Of a stretch of 64,000 nucleotides of DNA, positions 1 through 6,967 are shown piece after piece; within the stretch, counting starts at the first letter, position 1; each line of letters begins with the position of its first letter. The stretch is taken from the NCBI GenBank assembly GCA_034420695.1, contig DAOULB010000005.1:97502-161501 (forward strand), written 5' to 3'. The notes under the pieces are model-generated. The model saw only the letters and a list, made by a program, of their open reading frames with translations. It searched no databases and had not been told where the DNA came from. The stretch is from Io17-Chloro-G2 sp034420695 (GTDB taxonomy: Bacteria; Chloroflexota; Dehalococcoidia; Lucifugimonadales; UBA3495). Position numbers and translations under genes: made by a program.

Positions 1-1032
1 GCCCTCTACCAGCTTGCCCAGCTTGTTGGTCACGGTCTCGGGACTGCCGACGATGATGTTGTCGATCTCCAGCAGTTCCTCGTAGGTCAGCTTGTCGGCG
101 CTGCCCAGGCCGCCCAAGCCGCGGCGGCGGGCACGCATGGCGGCGGCCTCCCGGGACTGGTAGCCCGGCGGGTCGTTCTCCTCCCGGGGGCCCTTCATGC
201 GGTGGTCGTGGGTCCACATGAACTCGCGGCCAATCTCTCTGGCCTTTTCGTCGGTGTCGGCGACCAAGGCACGGACGACGTAGCCGAAGTGCTCTGGCCC
301 GGGGGTGAAACCGACCTCATCGGCAGTCTCACGGTAGACCCGTTTCATTTCCAAGGTGGTCTCGTGGAGGGAGCCCAAATTCATGTAGGGGTACTGGTGG
401 CGGGCGGCCCACTGTACGCTCTCCACGCTAGAGGTACCGGGAATCCAGATGGGGGGATGGGGCTGCTGGTAGGGAAGGACCCAGGGGTTGACCACTCTAT
501 GGTGGAAGTATTCCCCCTCGTAGCGGAAGGGGCCGGGCTGGGTCCAGCAGCGGATTATCAGGTCGTGGGCCTCCTCGAAGCGGGCCCGGTTCTCGGTGGG
601 GTCGATGCCGCCGGTGATGCTCTCCGGAGCGGTGCCCCGGATGAAGCCCGAGACCAGCCGGCCGCCGGAGACGCAGTCCAGCATGGCGATCTCTTCGGAC
701 ATACGGACGGGGTCGTTGACGGCAATGAGGTTGCCCAGCAGGATGACCTTGGCCTTCTTGGTGAGCTTGATGGCCATGGCGGCGTCGATGTTGACGGAAG
801 GCTTCATGCACCAGTAGGAAGTGTGGTGCTCGTTGGTCTGGACGCCGTCGAAGCCGACTTCGTCGGCAAAGGCGTACTGCTCGTGGTACTGGTTATAGAG
901 GAGGTGGGCCTTCACGGGGTCGAACAGTGTATTGGGAAAACCCAGCCGGCCCGAGCTGTAGCCTTCAAGGTCTTCGTTCGTGATGTGGCCGTAGGCTTGC
1001 TCCGAAAACCAGGATACCTCTACTTGGTCCAT
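1..1032 (-). CDS. LLM-class flavin-dependent oxidoreductase, C-terminus cut by window edge
   Basis: The reading frame is open on the minus strand from an ATG at 1032 to the window edge, so 344 residues are visible and the stop lies outside. The start follows an AGGAGG ribosome site 8 bases upstream. Bacterial luciferase-like features are visible: the N-terminal strand and Glu-His pair in TNEHHTSYW, the SGGRLVSGFIRGT segment, and PHPPIWIPGTSS in the barrel. The family uses FMN or F420 to oxidise or monooxygenate small organics in the cytoplasm; the substrate cannot be told. It is one of five LLM genes in the window and is closest in style to the one at 61580. It is divergent from the lipoprotein gene at 1867, across a repeat-filled spacer. 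Confidence 0.88.
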   Translation of the reverse strand, partial: MDQVEVSWFSEQAYGHITNEDLEGYSSGRLGFPNTLFDPVKAHLLYNQYHEQYAFADEVGFDGVQTNEHHTSYWCMKPSVNIDAAMAIKLTKKAKVILLGNLIAVNDPVRMSEEIAMLDCVSGGRLVSGFIRGTAPESITGGIDPTENRARFEEAHDLIIRCWTQPGPFRYEGEYFHHRVVNPWVLPYQQPHPPIWIPGTSSVESVQWAARHQYPYMNLGSLHETTLEMKRVYRETADEVGFTPGPEHFGYVVRALVADTDEKAREIGREFMWTHDHRMKGPREENDPPGYQSREAAAMRARRRGLGGLGSADKLTYEELLEIDNIIVGSPETVTNKLGKLVEG

Positions 1033-1206
1033 TGTTTCGACCTCCTGCGGTTGTGGGGCAACTCCTTCTGACAGCAATGTACCCATGGGTATTTCGTGGG
1101 AGAAACCGGGCGGGGGCGCGAGCCGCGCCTCAGCCTCTGCGGTGGGAATATATGCCCTATTCTCAAGGACTGTCAACCGATGGGACCACAGGGGGGCGGC
1201 GGAGGG

Positions 1207-1503
1207 GCCGAAAATTTTAATTTCCCCGCCATTTTCTGTCATTTCCCGCCATTTTGGGGGTCTGGAAGGGAACTGACTGGTCCTGGAACTCCGGAGAGAG
1301 CCGGTGCCGGATTTTTTGATTTCCCCACCATATTCCGCCATTTTCCTCCATTCCCGAGGTTTTGGCAGGGTCCAGCGAGGCCGCTGGCTCCCCAGAGAGG
1401 TGGTGCCGGATTTTTCAGATTTCCCACCATTTCCAGTCATTTTCCTCCATTTTGGGTTTGCCCAAGTCCGGCAGTGGCTGAGCGCTGAGTTGGATAGACT
1501 TGG
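1207..1503. repeat. Three tandem 99-bp repeats in intergenic spacer
   Basis: Three imperfect copies begin at 1207, 1306 and 1405, exactly 99 bp apart. Each starts with a GCCG(G)A-T-rich stretch, then contains ATTTCCC(C)RCCAT and a CCATTTT-type run, and the first two end in a stretch resembling CTCCCCAGAGAG. Because 99 is divisible by three, open frames run through the array in several phases, but these look incidental. The whole stretch from 1033 to 1866 contains no gene I can support. Confidence 0.8.
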
Positions 1504-1720
1504 CCTTGAGACGTTCTCTTACATCAAGCTCCTGGTTGCCTCAGTGGCCGATTGGATTGGGGCATTGCGGCGGCGGGGCGGAAGATGCCCTGAAACTCAT
1601 GGTAGGGAGCTGCAATCCGGCATGGCAAGGGCAAAGTGTCAGCGCGGAGCGGGTTTGCGGCGTCTTGTTTTCCGGAGTTTCGTCTGAACCGTGGTTTAAG
1701 GGATTCAGGGCATGGGCAGG
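1355..1720 (+). repeat. Dispersed intergenic repeat, copy A
   Basis: This stretch matches 42553-42951 in the same orientation over roughly 370-400 bp, with many conserved words such as CAAGTCCGGCAG/CGAAGTCCGGCAG, GTTGCCTCAGTGGC/ATTGCCTCAGTGGC, GATGCCCTGAAA and GGCAAGGGCAAAGTGTCAGC. It overlaps the last two units of the 99-bp array. Both copies lie between divergently transcribed genes. No transposase and no clear terminal inverted repeats are visible. It could be a non-autonomous element or a non-coding RNA/regulatory module. Confidence 0.7.
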
Positions 1721-1866
1721 ACGGGGCTGGCGCGAGGACGCCGGAGGGCTCTAGTTAACATATCCCGGTTAGCATGTTTTGGCTAATATGCCGGGGTAAA
1801 CATTGGAGATGGGAAAGGGCGGTGTTACAGGCCGGGGCCGCTCCCGCTCGCGAGGAGGAGAAGCAG

Positions 1867-2928
1867 ATGGGGGTGAAAGAAAGCCCAGGGCTCCGCAGGC
1901 CGCGGCCCGGAGTTCTGCCGGTCTGGCTGGTTGTCCTGGCAGCGGCGCTGGTTGCCGCCCTGATGGCGTCATGCAGCCAAGGGCCCGGGCCTGCGGCTGA
2001 CGATGAGGGCGACAGGGCCGTCCTGGTGGAGTTCTACAAGGGCGCCGATGGCTTCGGCTGGAGGAACAAAAGGAACTGGCTGACCAACAAGCCAATCGGC
2101 CTCTGGCATGGCGTCACCACCGACGGCAGCGGAAGGATCATTCGCTTGGAACTTCCCGAGAACAGGCTGAGCGGGCGGGCATCGCCGGAGTTGGGGAGCC
2201 TGGGGAACCTGCAAGCGCTGGACCTCAGCCACAACCGGTTGACCGGGCCGATACCGCCGGAGCTGGGCAACCTGGGCAACCTGACCTCGTTACACCTTCA
2301 CGGCAATGGGCTGAGCGGTCCGATACCGGCGGAGTTGGGGGACTTGGGCAACCTAACCGTGTTGTCCCTCTTTGCCAACGAGTTGAGCGGTCCGATACCG
2401 GCGGAGTTGGGCAACCTGGGCAACTTGGAAAAGCTCCTCTTGGATACCAATGAGTTGAGCGGGCGTGTCCCGGCGGAGCTAGAGAACCTCAGCAACTTGG
2501 CCGTGCTGTCTCTCAACAGCAACGGGTTGACTGGGCGATTGCCGCCGGAGGTGCTGGGCAACATGACCAAGCTGAGGTGGCTGAGCCTGGGAGAGAACTG
2601 GTTGTACGGGTGCGTGCCAACCGCTCTCCGGGGCCAGTTGACGGGGGCCCGGGGCGCCCGGCGGGGCCTGCCACATTGTGACCGTGTTATCCCTCCACGG
2701 CCCTGCGAGGCAGGAATGACCTTGCAGCCGGGGGAGTATTGCACCCTGCGCCCGGATCCCCCGGACAGTCCAAGGAACCCTGAGCAGCTTCCCCTGTTCA
2801 GGGTACTGGACAACGATGGATGCCTAGAATTCCTGAACCGGATTTCGTGCGTCACCGAAGTAGACATAGCGGAAGTAAGGGCCAGCAGAAATTCCGACGG
2901 GAGTTGGACGGTGCATTGGGCGTACTAG
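1867..2928 (+). CDS. Leucine-rich-repeat lipoprotein
   Basis: I place the start at the ATG at 1867 because GAGGAGGAG precedes it and the protein then begins with a lipoprotein signal: basic residues, a hydrophobic stretch to about residue 35, and a lipobox ending ALMASC. The mature 353-residue precursor has the plant/BspA-type N-cap (WRNKRNWLTN, LWHGVTT), then about seven 24-residue leucine-rich repeats of the type LGNLTSLHLHGNGLSGPIP, and a Cys-containing C-terminal region. It is likely an outer-surface binding protein; the ligand is unknown. It lies 19 bases upstream of the prodomain lipoprotein array and may share its transcript. Confidence 0.85.
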   Translation: MGVKESPGLRRPRPGVLPVWLVVLAAALVAALMASCSQGPGPAADDEGDRAVLVEFYKGADGFGWRNKRNWLTNKPIGLWHGVTTDGSGRIIRLELPENRLSGRASPELGSLGNLQALDLSHNRLTGPIPPELGNLGNLTSLHLHGNGLSGPIPAELGDLGNLTVLSLFANELSGPIPAELGNLGNLEKLLLDTNELSGRVPAELENLSNLAVLSLNSNGLTGRLPPEVLGNMTKLRWLSLGENWLYGCVPTALRGQLTGARGARRGLPHCDRVIPPRPCEAGMTLQPGEYCTLRPDPPDSPRNPEQLPLFRVLDNDGCLEFLNRISCVTEVDIAEVRASRNSDGSWTVHWAY

Positions 2929-2947
2929 AGAAAGAGAGGGCCGATGA

Positions 2948-3415
2948 TTGCGAAAGAGGTCCCGTAACGAGCAGCTCCCACGCCTTCTTCTGGCCTGCGC
3001 CGCCGTTCTGTGGCTGGCGGCGGCCTGTGGGGGCTCCCCGGACCCTTGCCGGGGTGCCCCGAGCCAGCAAAATTTCTCATCGGAGGAGGGAAAGATGACT
3101 ACGCCACACGCAACACCTACAGACGAACGCATCCACGAGGTGCGGCTCAAGTATGACCCACTGTTCTGGCGTCAACCCAACGTGCACGCAGTTGGAGAAG
3201 GACTTTTCAGTGACGGGAAGGGAGGATGGACCGAAACAGTGGGCATCGTCATTGATGTCACCGAGAAGGTGGACCAGAGCACTCTGCCGGCAGAAGACCG
3301 GATACCGGAGTGCCTGGAGGGCGTCCCGGTGCAGATCAGGGAGTTCGGGTTGCATGGCCCGACAATCGAACTCCCGCGAAGAACGAATAAGGAGGAAGAC
3401 AATGGGAGCGACTAA
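2948..3415 (+). CDS. Protease-prodomain-like lipoprotein, copy 1
   Basis: This is the first of four tandem paralogues. A TTG start at 2948 sits 7 bases after GAGAGGG; the nearby ATG at 2944 stops after seven codons, so the 5' end may be slightly damaged. The 155-residue product has a hydrophobic leader ending LAAACGG (lipobox), a short linker, and then a conserved module of about 85 residues (RIHEVRLKYDPLFWRQP, then VGEG, GIVIDVTEKVDQSTL, EDRIPECLEGVPVQ). That module resembles the region preceding the catalytic domain in bacterial NAL1-like/S1 proteases; this is my recollection of the family. An in-frame ATG at 3094 preceded by GGAGGGAAAG could give a leaderless form. A hairpin (3030-3041 with 3049-3060) lies between lipobox and internal start. 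Confidence 0.7.
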   Translation: MRKRSRNEQLPRLLLACAAVLWLAAACGGSPDPCRGAPSQQNFSSEEGKMTTPHATPTDERIHEVRLKYDPLFWRQPNVHAVGEGLFSDGKGGWTETVGIVIDVTEKVDQSTLPAEDRIPECLEGVPVQIREFGLHGPTIELPRRTNKEEDNGSD

Positions 3416-3464
3416 TACCCATCACCGGCCGCTGATGGGCGGGGTAGAAATACAAAGCTGGTAG
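3402..3464 (+). CDS. 20-residue stub ORF, copy 1
   Basis: An ATG at 3402 preceded by AAGGAGGAAGACA opens a 20-codon frame overlapping the stop of copy 1. The product, MGATNTHHRPLMGGVEIQSW, resembles the N-terminus of the protease at 5320, which has HRPIVAG at the same distance from its start. It is either a truncated protease relic left by duplication or a conserved microprotein. Equivalent ORFs follow copies 2 and 3. Confidence 0.5.
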   Translation: MGATNTHHRPLMGGVEIQSW

Positions 3465-3502
3465 AAGGCGGGACATATTCCCTCCTTCTGTCATTCAGGC
3501 CC

Positions 3503-3531
3503 TTGACTAATGAGAACATCAGTTCTATTCT
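3503..3531 (+). promoter_or_regulatory. Sigma-70-type promoter with LexA-like palindrome, for prodomain copy 2
   Basis: TTGACT (3503-3508) and TATTCT (3526-3531) are separated by exactly 17 bases. The spacer holds AGAAC-ATCA-GTTCT at 3513-3526, reaching into the -10 box. This matches the GAAC-N4-GTTC core of the Gram-positive LexA/SOS box. The same arrangement recurs upstream of copy 4. Confidence 0.7.
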
Positions 3532-3550
3532 AGCCTGGCAGGAGAAAGAT

Positions 3551-4018
3551 ATGCCTGAAAGAAGAATGGTGATGAGACTTCCGCTGGCCTTTCTCGTCTG
3601 TGCCGCCGTCGTGTGGCTGGCGGCGGCCTGCGGGGGCGCCCCGGAGCCTTGCCGGGGCGCCCCGAACCAGCAAATTTCAGTATTGGAGGAAGGAAAGATG
3701 ACCAAGCCACACGCGACACCCACGGACGAGCGCATCCACGAGGTGCGGCTCAAGTACGATCCCTTGTTCTGGCGGCAGCCCAATGTCCACGCAGTCGGGG
3801 AAGGGTATTTCAAAGATGGGGAAGGAGGATGGACCGAAACAGTGGGCATCGTCATTGAGGTGTCCAGGAAGGTGGACCAGAGTACGCTGCCGCCGGAGGA
3901 CCGGATACCGGAGTGCCTAGAGGGCGTCCCGGTGCAGGTAGTAAAAAGCCCGAGGCTACAATTCACCCCTGACGGGAGGGGTGTGGAATATGAGGAAGAA
4001 GGCAATGGGAGCGACTAA
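3551..4018 (+). CDS. Protease-prodomain-like lipoprotein, copy 2
   Basis: The ATG at 3551 follows AGGAGA by about 6 bases. The 155-residue product has a lipoprotein leader (VWLAAACGG), a Pro/Cys-rich linker, and the conserved module with RIHEVRLKYDPLFWRQP, GIVIEVSRKVDQSTL and EDRIPECLEGVPVQ, followed by a divergent tail. DNA of the leader and linker is almost identical to copy 3, pointing to recent duplication. The hairpin arms 3633-3644 and 3652-3663 are perfect 12-bp complements. An internal ATG at 3697 carries its own GGAGGAAGGAAAG site. Expected location is the cell surface as a lipoprotein, or the cytoplasm if the internal start is used. Confidence 0.75.
   Translation: MPERRMVMRLPLAFLVCAAVVWLAAACGGAPEPCRGAPNQQISVLEEGKMTKPHATPTDERIHEVRLKYDPLFWRQPNVHAVGEGYFKDGEGGWTETVGIVIEVSRKVDQSTLPPEDRIPECLEGVPVQVVKSPRLQFTPDGRGVEYEEEGNGSD
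3633..3663 (+). promoter_or_regulatory. 12-bp GC hairpin between lipobox and internal start (copy 2)
   Basis: GGGGCGCCCCGG at 3633-3644 is perfectly complementary to CCGGGGCGCCCC at 3652-3663, with a 7-base loop. It is identical in copy 3 (4239-4250/4258-4269) and present with one mismatched position in copy 1 (3030-3060). It lies inside the coding sequence, just upstream of the internal ribosome site. It has no U-run, so a translational role is more likely than termination; repetitive codons for Gly-Ala-Pro are the trivial alternative. Confidence 0.55.
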
Positions 4019-4067
4019 TACTTACCACCGTCCGCTGGTGAGCGGGGTAGAAATACTAAGCGGGTAG
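4005..4067 (+). CDS. 20-residue stub ORF, copy 2
   Basis: ATG at 4005 overlaps the end of prodomain copy 2 and opens 20 codons ending in TAG. The product contains TYHRPLVSGVEILSG, nearly identical to the stubs after copies 1 and 3 and similar to the start of the protease at 5320. Its ribosome site (GAGGAAGAAGGCA) is weaker than that of the other two stubs. Confidence 0.45.
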   Translation: MGATNTYHRPLVSGVEILSG

Positions 4068-4069
4068 AG

Positions 4070-4088
4070 GGAGGGAGTAAGTCCCTCC
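4070..4088 (+). terminator. Hairpin after stub 2
   Basis: GGAGGGA (4070-4076) pairs perfectly with TCCCTCC (4082-4088) around a GTAAG loop and is followed by TTCTGTCATT. Degenerate versions follow stub 1 (near 3468-3492) and stub 3 (near 4666-4684). It is terminator-like but has a poor U-tract. Confidence 0.5.
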
Positions 4089-4156
4089 TTCTGTCATTAA
4101 AGCCTTTCACGAAAGAAAACTAATATTCCAATATCCTCATTGAGGGAGTGATAGAT

Positions 4157-4606
4157 ATGCCCGCAAGAGGAATGCCGCTGGGATTTCTGCCGGTCTTTCT
4201 AATCTGCGCCGCCGCGCTGTGGCTGGCGGCGGCCTGCGGGGGCGCCCCGGAGCCTTGCCGGGGCGCCCCGAACCAGCAAATATCAATATTGGAGGAGGGA
4301 AGGATGACCACGCCACACGCTACACCCACGGACGAGCGTATCCACGAGGTGCGGCTCAAGTACGATCCCCTGTTCGGACGGCAGCCCTACTATGGTGGAG
4401 TCGGTGAAGGACTATTCCGGGACGAGAACGGTGAGTGGACTGGAACGGTAGGTATCATCGTTCATGTCGCTAAGAAGGTGGACCAAAACACATTGCCGCC
4501 AGAGGACCGGATACCGGACTGCCTGGAGGGTGTTCCGGTGCAAATATTAGAGGAACCGGGACTGGAACTCATGCCTTTGCCTAACAAGGAGGAAGACAAT
4601 GGGTAA
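4157..4606 (+). CDS. Protease-prodomain-like lipoprotein, copy 3
   Basis: ATG at 4157 follows GAGGGAGTGAT. The 149-residue product has a lipoprotein leader (LWLAAACGG), the same Cys/Pro linker as copy 2, then the module with RIHEVRLKYDPLFGRQP, GIIVHVAKKVDQNTL and EDRIPDCLEGVPVQ. It is the most divergent module (YYGGVGEG in place of NVHAVGEG). The internal ATG at 4303 is preceded by GGAGGAGGGAAGG. The promoter region upstream aligns with those of copies 2 and 4 but both the -35 box and the GAAC/GTTC palindrome have decayed, so it may depend on read-through or be differently regulated. Confidence 0.72.
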   Translation: MPARGMPLGFLPVFLICAAALWLAAACGGAPEPCRGAPNQQISILEEGRMTTPHATPTDERIHEVRLKYDPLFGRQPYYGGVGEGLFRDENGEWTGTVGIIVHVAKKVDQNTLPPEDRIPDCLEGVPVQILEEPGLELMPLPNKEEDNG

Positions 4607-4661
4607 ACCTAACACTTATCACCGTCCGCTGGTGAGCGGGGTAGAAACACAAAGCGGGTAG
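4599..4661 (+). CDS. 20-residue stub ORF, copy 3
   Basis: ATG at 4599 preceded by AAGGAGGAAGACA gives MGKPNTYHRPLVSGVETQSG and overlaps the stop of prodomain copy 3 by 8 bases. Similarity to the protease N-terminus at 5320 (GKHRPIVAG) suggests either a truncated protease remnant or a translated microprotein. Confidence 0.5.
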   Translation: MGKPNTYHRPLVSGVETQSG

Positions 4662-4699
4662 AGCGATGGAGTAAGTCCCTCCTTCTGTCATTCAGGCCC

Positions 4700-4728
4700 T
4701 TGACTAAATAGAACTTAAGTTCTATTCT
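4700..4728 (+). promoter_or_regulatory. Sigma-70-type promoter with perfect LexA-like palindrome, for copy 4 and protease
   Basis: TTGACT (4700-4705) and TATTCT (4723-4728) are spaced 17 bases apart. The spacer and start of the -10 box form the perfect 16-bp palindrome TAGAACTTAAGTTCTA (4709-4724), containing GAAC-N4-GTTC. A repressor bound here would block the promoter. Confidence 0.72.
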
Positions 4729-4734
4729 CTTCCA

Positions 4735-4747
4735 TAAGGAGGTGATC
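4735..4747 (+). promoter_or_regulatory. Full-length Shine-Dalgarno sequence of copy 4
   Basis: TAAGGAGGTGATC is complementary to the usual 3' end of 16S rRNA over 13 bases and ends 3 bases before the GTG at 4751. This decides the GTG at 4751 over the GTG at 4742, which lies inside the site. Confidence 0.7.
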
Positions 4748-4750
4748 GAC

Positions 4751-5317
4751 GTGCCCGCAAGAGGAACACCGCTGGGGTTTCTGCTGGTCTTTCTAATCTG
4801 CGCTGCCTTTTTCTGGGCGGCGGCGGCTTGCGGCGGCAATGAGCGAGAAGCGCCAACTGAGGGCCAGACATCCGTCTTTGAAGCTACCGGTACACCTACA
4901 GCACGGGCGACTGACGCAACGGGGGAGGAACCCTCGACTTTTTCAATGCATTTGCGTTTAGAACCCTGCAGAGTCGACTCACTTGAAAAGGAGAAATACA
5001 TGACTGAACTATCCGGGGAGGAGGGAAACATGAACACGCCACCCGCAACACTTACCTTCGAACGCATCCACGAGGTGCGGCTCAAGTACGACCCCCTGTT
5101 CTGGCGCCAGCCCAACGTGCACGGAGTTGGCGAAGGACTGTTCAGTGACGGCAAAGGAGGATGGACCGAAACGGTGGGCATTGTCATTGATGTTACCGAG
5201 AAGGTGGACCAGAGCACGCTGCCGCTTGAGGACCGGATACCGGAGTGCCTGGAGGGCGTCCCGGTGCAGATCAAGGAGGTCGGGTTGGATGTATTGCATG
5301 CCGAGGAGGGAAAGTAA
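4751..5317 (+). CDS. Protease-prodomain-like lipoprotein, copy 4, paired with protease
   Basis: The 188-residue product has a lipoprotein leader ending AAAACGGN, then an insertion of about 50 residues absent from the other copies (Thr/Glu-rich, to about residue 90), then the conserved module (RIHEVRLKYDPLFWRQP, VHGVGEG, GIVIDVTEKVDQSTL, EDRIPECLEGVPVQ). In-frame ATGs at 5000 and 5030 both have ribosome sites (AAAAGGAGA, GAGGAGGGAAAC). The stop is 2 bases before the protease ATG, so the two are translationally linked. By analogy with fused relatives I infer that the module is a chaperone or inhibitory prodomain for the protease, here supplied in trans. Confidence 0.72.
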   Translation: MPARGTPLGFLLVFLICAAFFWAAAACGGNEREAPTEGQTSVFEATGTPTARATDATGEEPSTFSMHLRLEPCRVDSLEKEKYMTELSGEEGNMNTPPATLTFERIHEVRLKYDPLFWRQPNVHGVGEGLFSDGKGGWTETVGIVIDVTEKVDQSTLPLEDRIPECLEGVPVQIKEVGLDVLHAEEGK

Positions 5318-5319
5318 TT

Positions 5320-6873
5320 ATGTCAGGTCCTGGAGGTAAACACAGACCAATTGTGGCGGGCACTTTCGTCACAGGGGGGCACAGAAGCCGGGGCGGCGGT
5401 CCTCCTGACATCGTTTCCGTTCACGCGGGGGGAGGAGGAGGAACCCTCACCGGTTTGGCTACCCGGACCAGGGACGGCCAGAAAGTCCTGGTGTCGTGCC
5501 AGCACGTCCTGGTTGGGTATAGTCCTACGACCGATAGTTATAGGGCACCCCTAGGCGATGAAGAAATGTACCAGGACGAATTGGTCGCCGGCGACAAGGT
5601 TGGCGGCCCGGTAACTGCGGCCTCAATAGACCCCAACGGTGAGAACACCGCAGACATAGCGTATTGCCCACTCATATCGGGCACTGAGGCTGACCCCGGC
5701 CCCGAGGCCAGCTTCATGTTGCATACCCACCCAACACACCGAGGCAAGGAGGTAATCGGCGGCGTCTTGGAGCCCGAAGCTGGTACAACCTACAAACTGT
5801 TCGGTCAAAAGGCCGGTGAAGTTGCCGTTGCCATCACTGAGGTCAATAAAAAGAAGAGAATCCAGTATGCACGCTTTACTGGCCTGGCTACTATATCATT
5901 CGCCCAAGACGCGGTGGGGTCCGGGGACTCTGGTGCCCCCATCGTGAAGGAAGTCTCGCCCGGCAAATACAAGATGGTGGGCATCTATTTGGCCAACCCA
6001 GAGTCTGACACCCTCGGTGCGGGGACACAGGGAACCATAATGACCGCCAAAGCAGCACAGGACGCTTTGGGCATCGTCTTTGGCTGCTGCGCCTCCGCGA
6101 ATGCTGGATCTGACCAAGTAGTAGCCTCCCGCGCCGCCGTCACTCTGGACGGCAGCGAAAGCGAGGGCTATATCCCGACGCATCAATGGGCGCAGATGTT
6201 CGGGTCAGGGCGGGAAGCGGCGGAAGGGAGGGGGGAGGTCACCCTGACGGGCGCAGACACCAAGACGGCCTCCTTTACGGCACCGGCAGGCCCGGCGGAG
6301 CTCACCTTCAGGCTGATGGTGCGGGACAGTCGTGGGGACACGGCCGCCGACACGGTGAAGGTAACGGTGCTGGAGGCGGGGGTGGAATACCTGGGAGACG
6401 CCTCCGGAATAGAACCTCAAGCAGGGACTTGGAGCAGCGCGGTGTCCTCGGTGAACCGGACGGGGAGCTATGCCAAGTTCTACGGCTTCAGCGTGAAAGA
6501 GAAGGCCCGGGTAAGGATCGACCTGACTTCCACAGTGGATACGTACCTATTCCTGATATCCGGCGCCGGCAAGAGCGGCACGGTGTTGGAGCAGGACAAC
6601 GACGGGGGCAGCGGCCCGAACTCGCGCATAGAGCGGGAACTGGAGCCGGGGGTCTACGTGATAGAGGCGACGACCAACGAGAGCCGGAGGACGGGGAGCT
6701 TCACCCTGTCGGTGCATCCCAACCGCCCGCCGGCAGCCTACGCCGGTCCTCCCCAGAGGGTGAACGAGGGAGACTTGGTGACCTTGGACGGTTCGGGGAG
6801 CAGCGACCCGGACGGCGACCCTCTGACATACCTCTGGGAGCGGTCGCCCGGAGTGGGGGGCAGGGCTGGCTGA
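5320..6873 (+). CDS. Trypsin-like serine protease with PKD and PPC domains
   Basis: ATG at 5320 follows GAGGAGG by 9 bases, giving 517 residues. Residues about 20-255 form a chymotrypsin-fold peptidase: catalytic His in SCQHVL, Asp in NTADIAYCP and Ser in GSGDSGAPIV. A PKD/Ig-like domain follows (about 260-350), then a PPC-type beta domain (about 355-465, with VDTYLFLISG and DNDGGSGPNSRIE), then a second PKD domain that ends after DPDGDPLTYLWE, roughly half its normal length. No signal peptide or membrane segment is visible, unlike its lipoprotein neighbours. The N-terminal module normally preceding this type of catalytic domain is encoded separately upstream. The truncated end suggests a deletion at the 3' side. 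Confidence 0.82.
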   Translation: MSGPGGKHRPIVAGTFVTGGHRSRGGGPPDIVSVHAGGGGGTLTGLATRTRDGQKVLVSCQHVLVGYSPTTDSYRAPLGDEEMYQDELVAGDKVGGPVTAASIDPNGENTADIAYCPLISGTEADPGPEASFMLHTHPTHRGKEVIGGVLEPEAGTTYKLFGQKAGEVAVAITEVNKKKRIQYARFTGLATISFAQDAVGSGDSGAPIVKEVSPGKYKMVGIYLANPESDTLGAGTQGTIMTAKAAQDALGIVFGCCASANAGSDQVVASRAAVTLDGSESEGYIPTHQWAQMFGSGREAAEGRGEVTLTGADTKTASFTAPAGPAELTFRLMVRDSRGDTAADTVKVTVLEAGVEYLGDASGIEPQAGTWSSAVSSVNRTGSYAKFYGFSVKEKARVRIDLTSTVDTYLFLISGAGKSGTVLEQDNDGGSGPNSRIERELEPGVYVIEATTNESRRTGSFTLSVHPNRPPAAYAGPPQRVNEGDLVTLDGSGSSDPDGDPLTYLWERSPGVGGRAG

Positions 6874-6967
6874 ACCATCGGGCGTGTAACGGGGGTCTGG
6901 TGAAGGGATGCTTGGGCCAGTGCAGGGCGCTCCTTAATTCCATTCCAGACAGGGACGGAAGGAGACA

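Noticed and set aside
1085..1687. Open frames across the 99-bp repeats encoding 33-residue Phe/Pro/His-rich repeats
   Set aside because: The frames exist in more than one phase because 99 is divisible by three. They have no ribosome site and the related copy at 42553 does not keep a matching frame.
2944..2967. ATG at 2944 as the start of prodomain copy 1
   Set aside because: The frame ends after seven codons; the TTG at 2948 is in the correct frame for the lipoprotein leader and better spaced from GAGAGGG.
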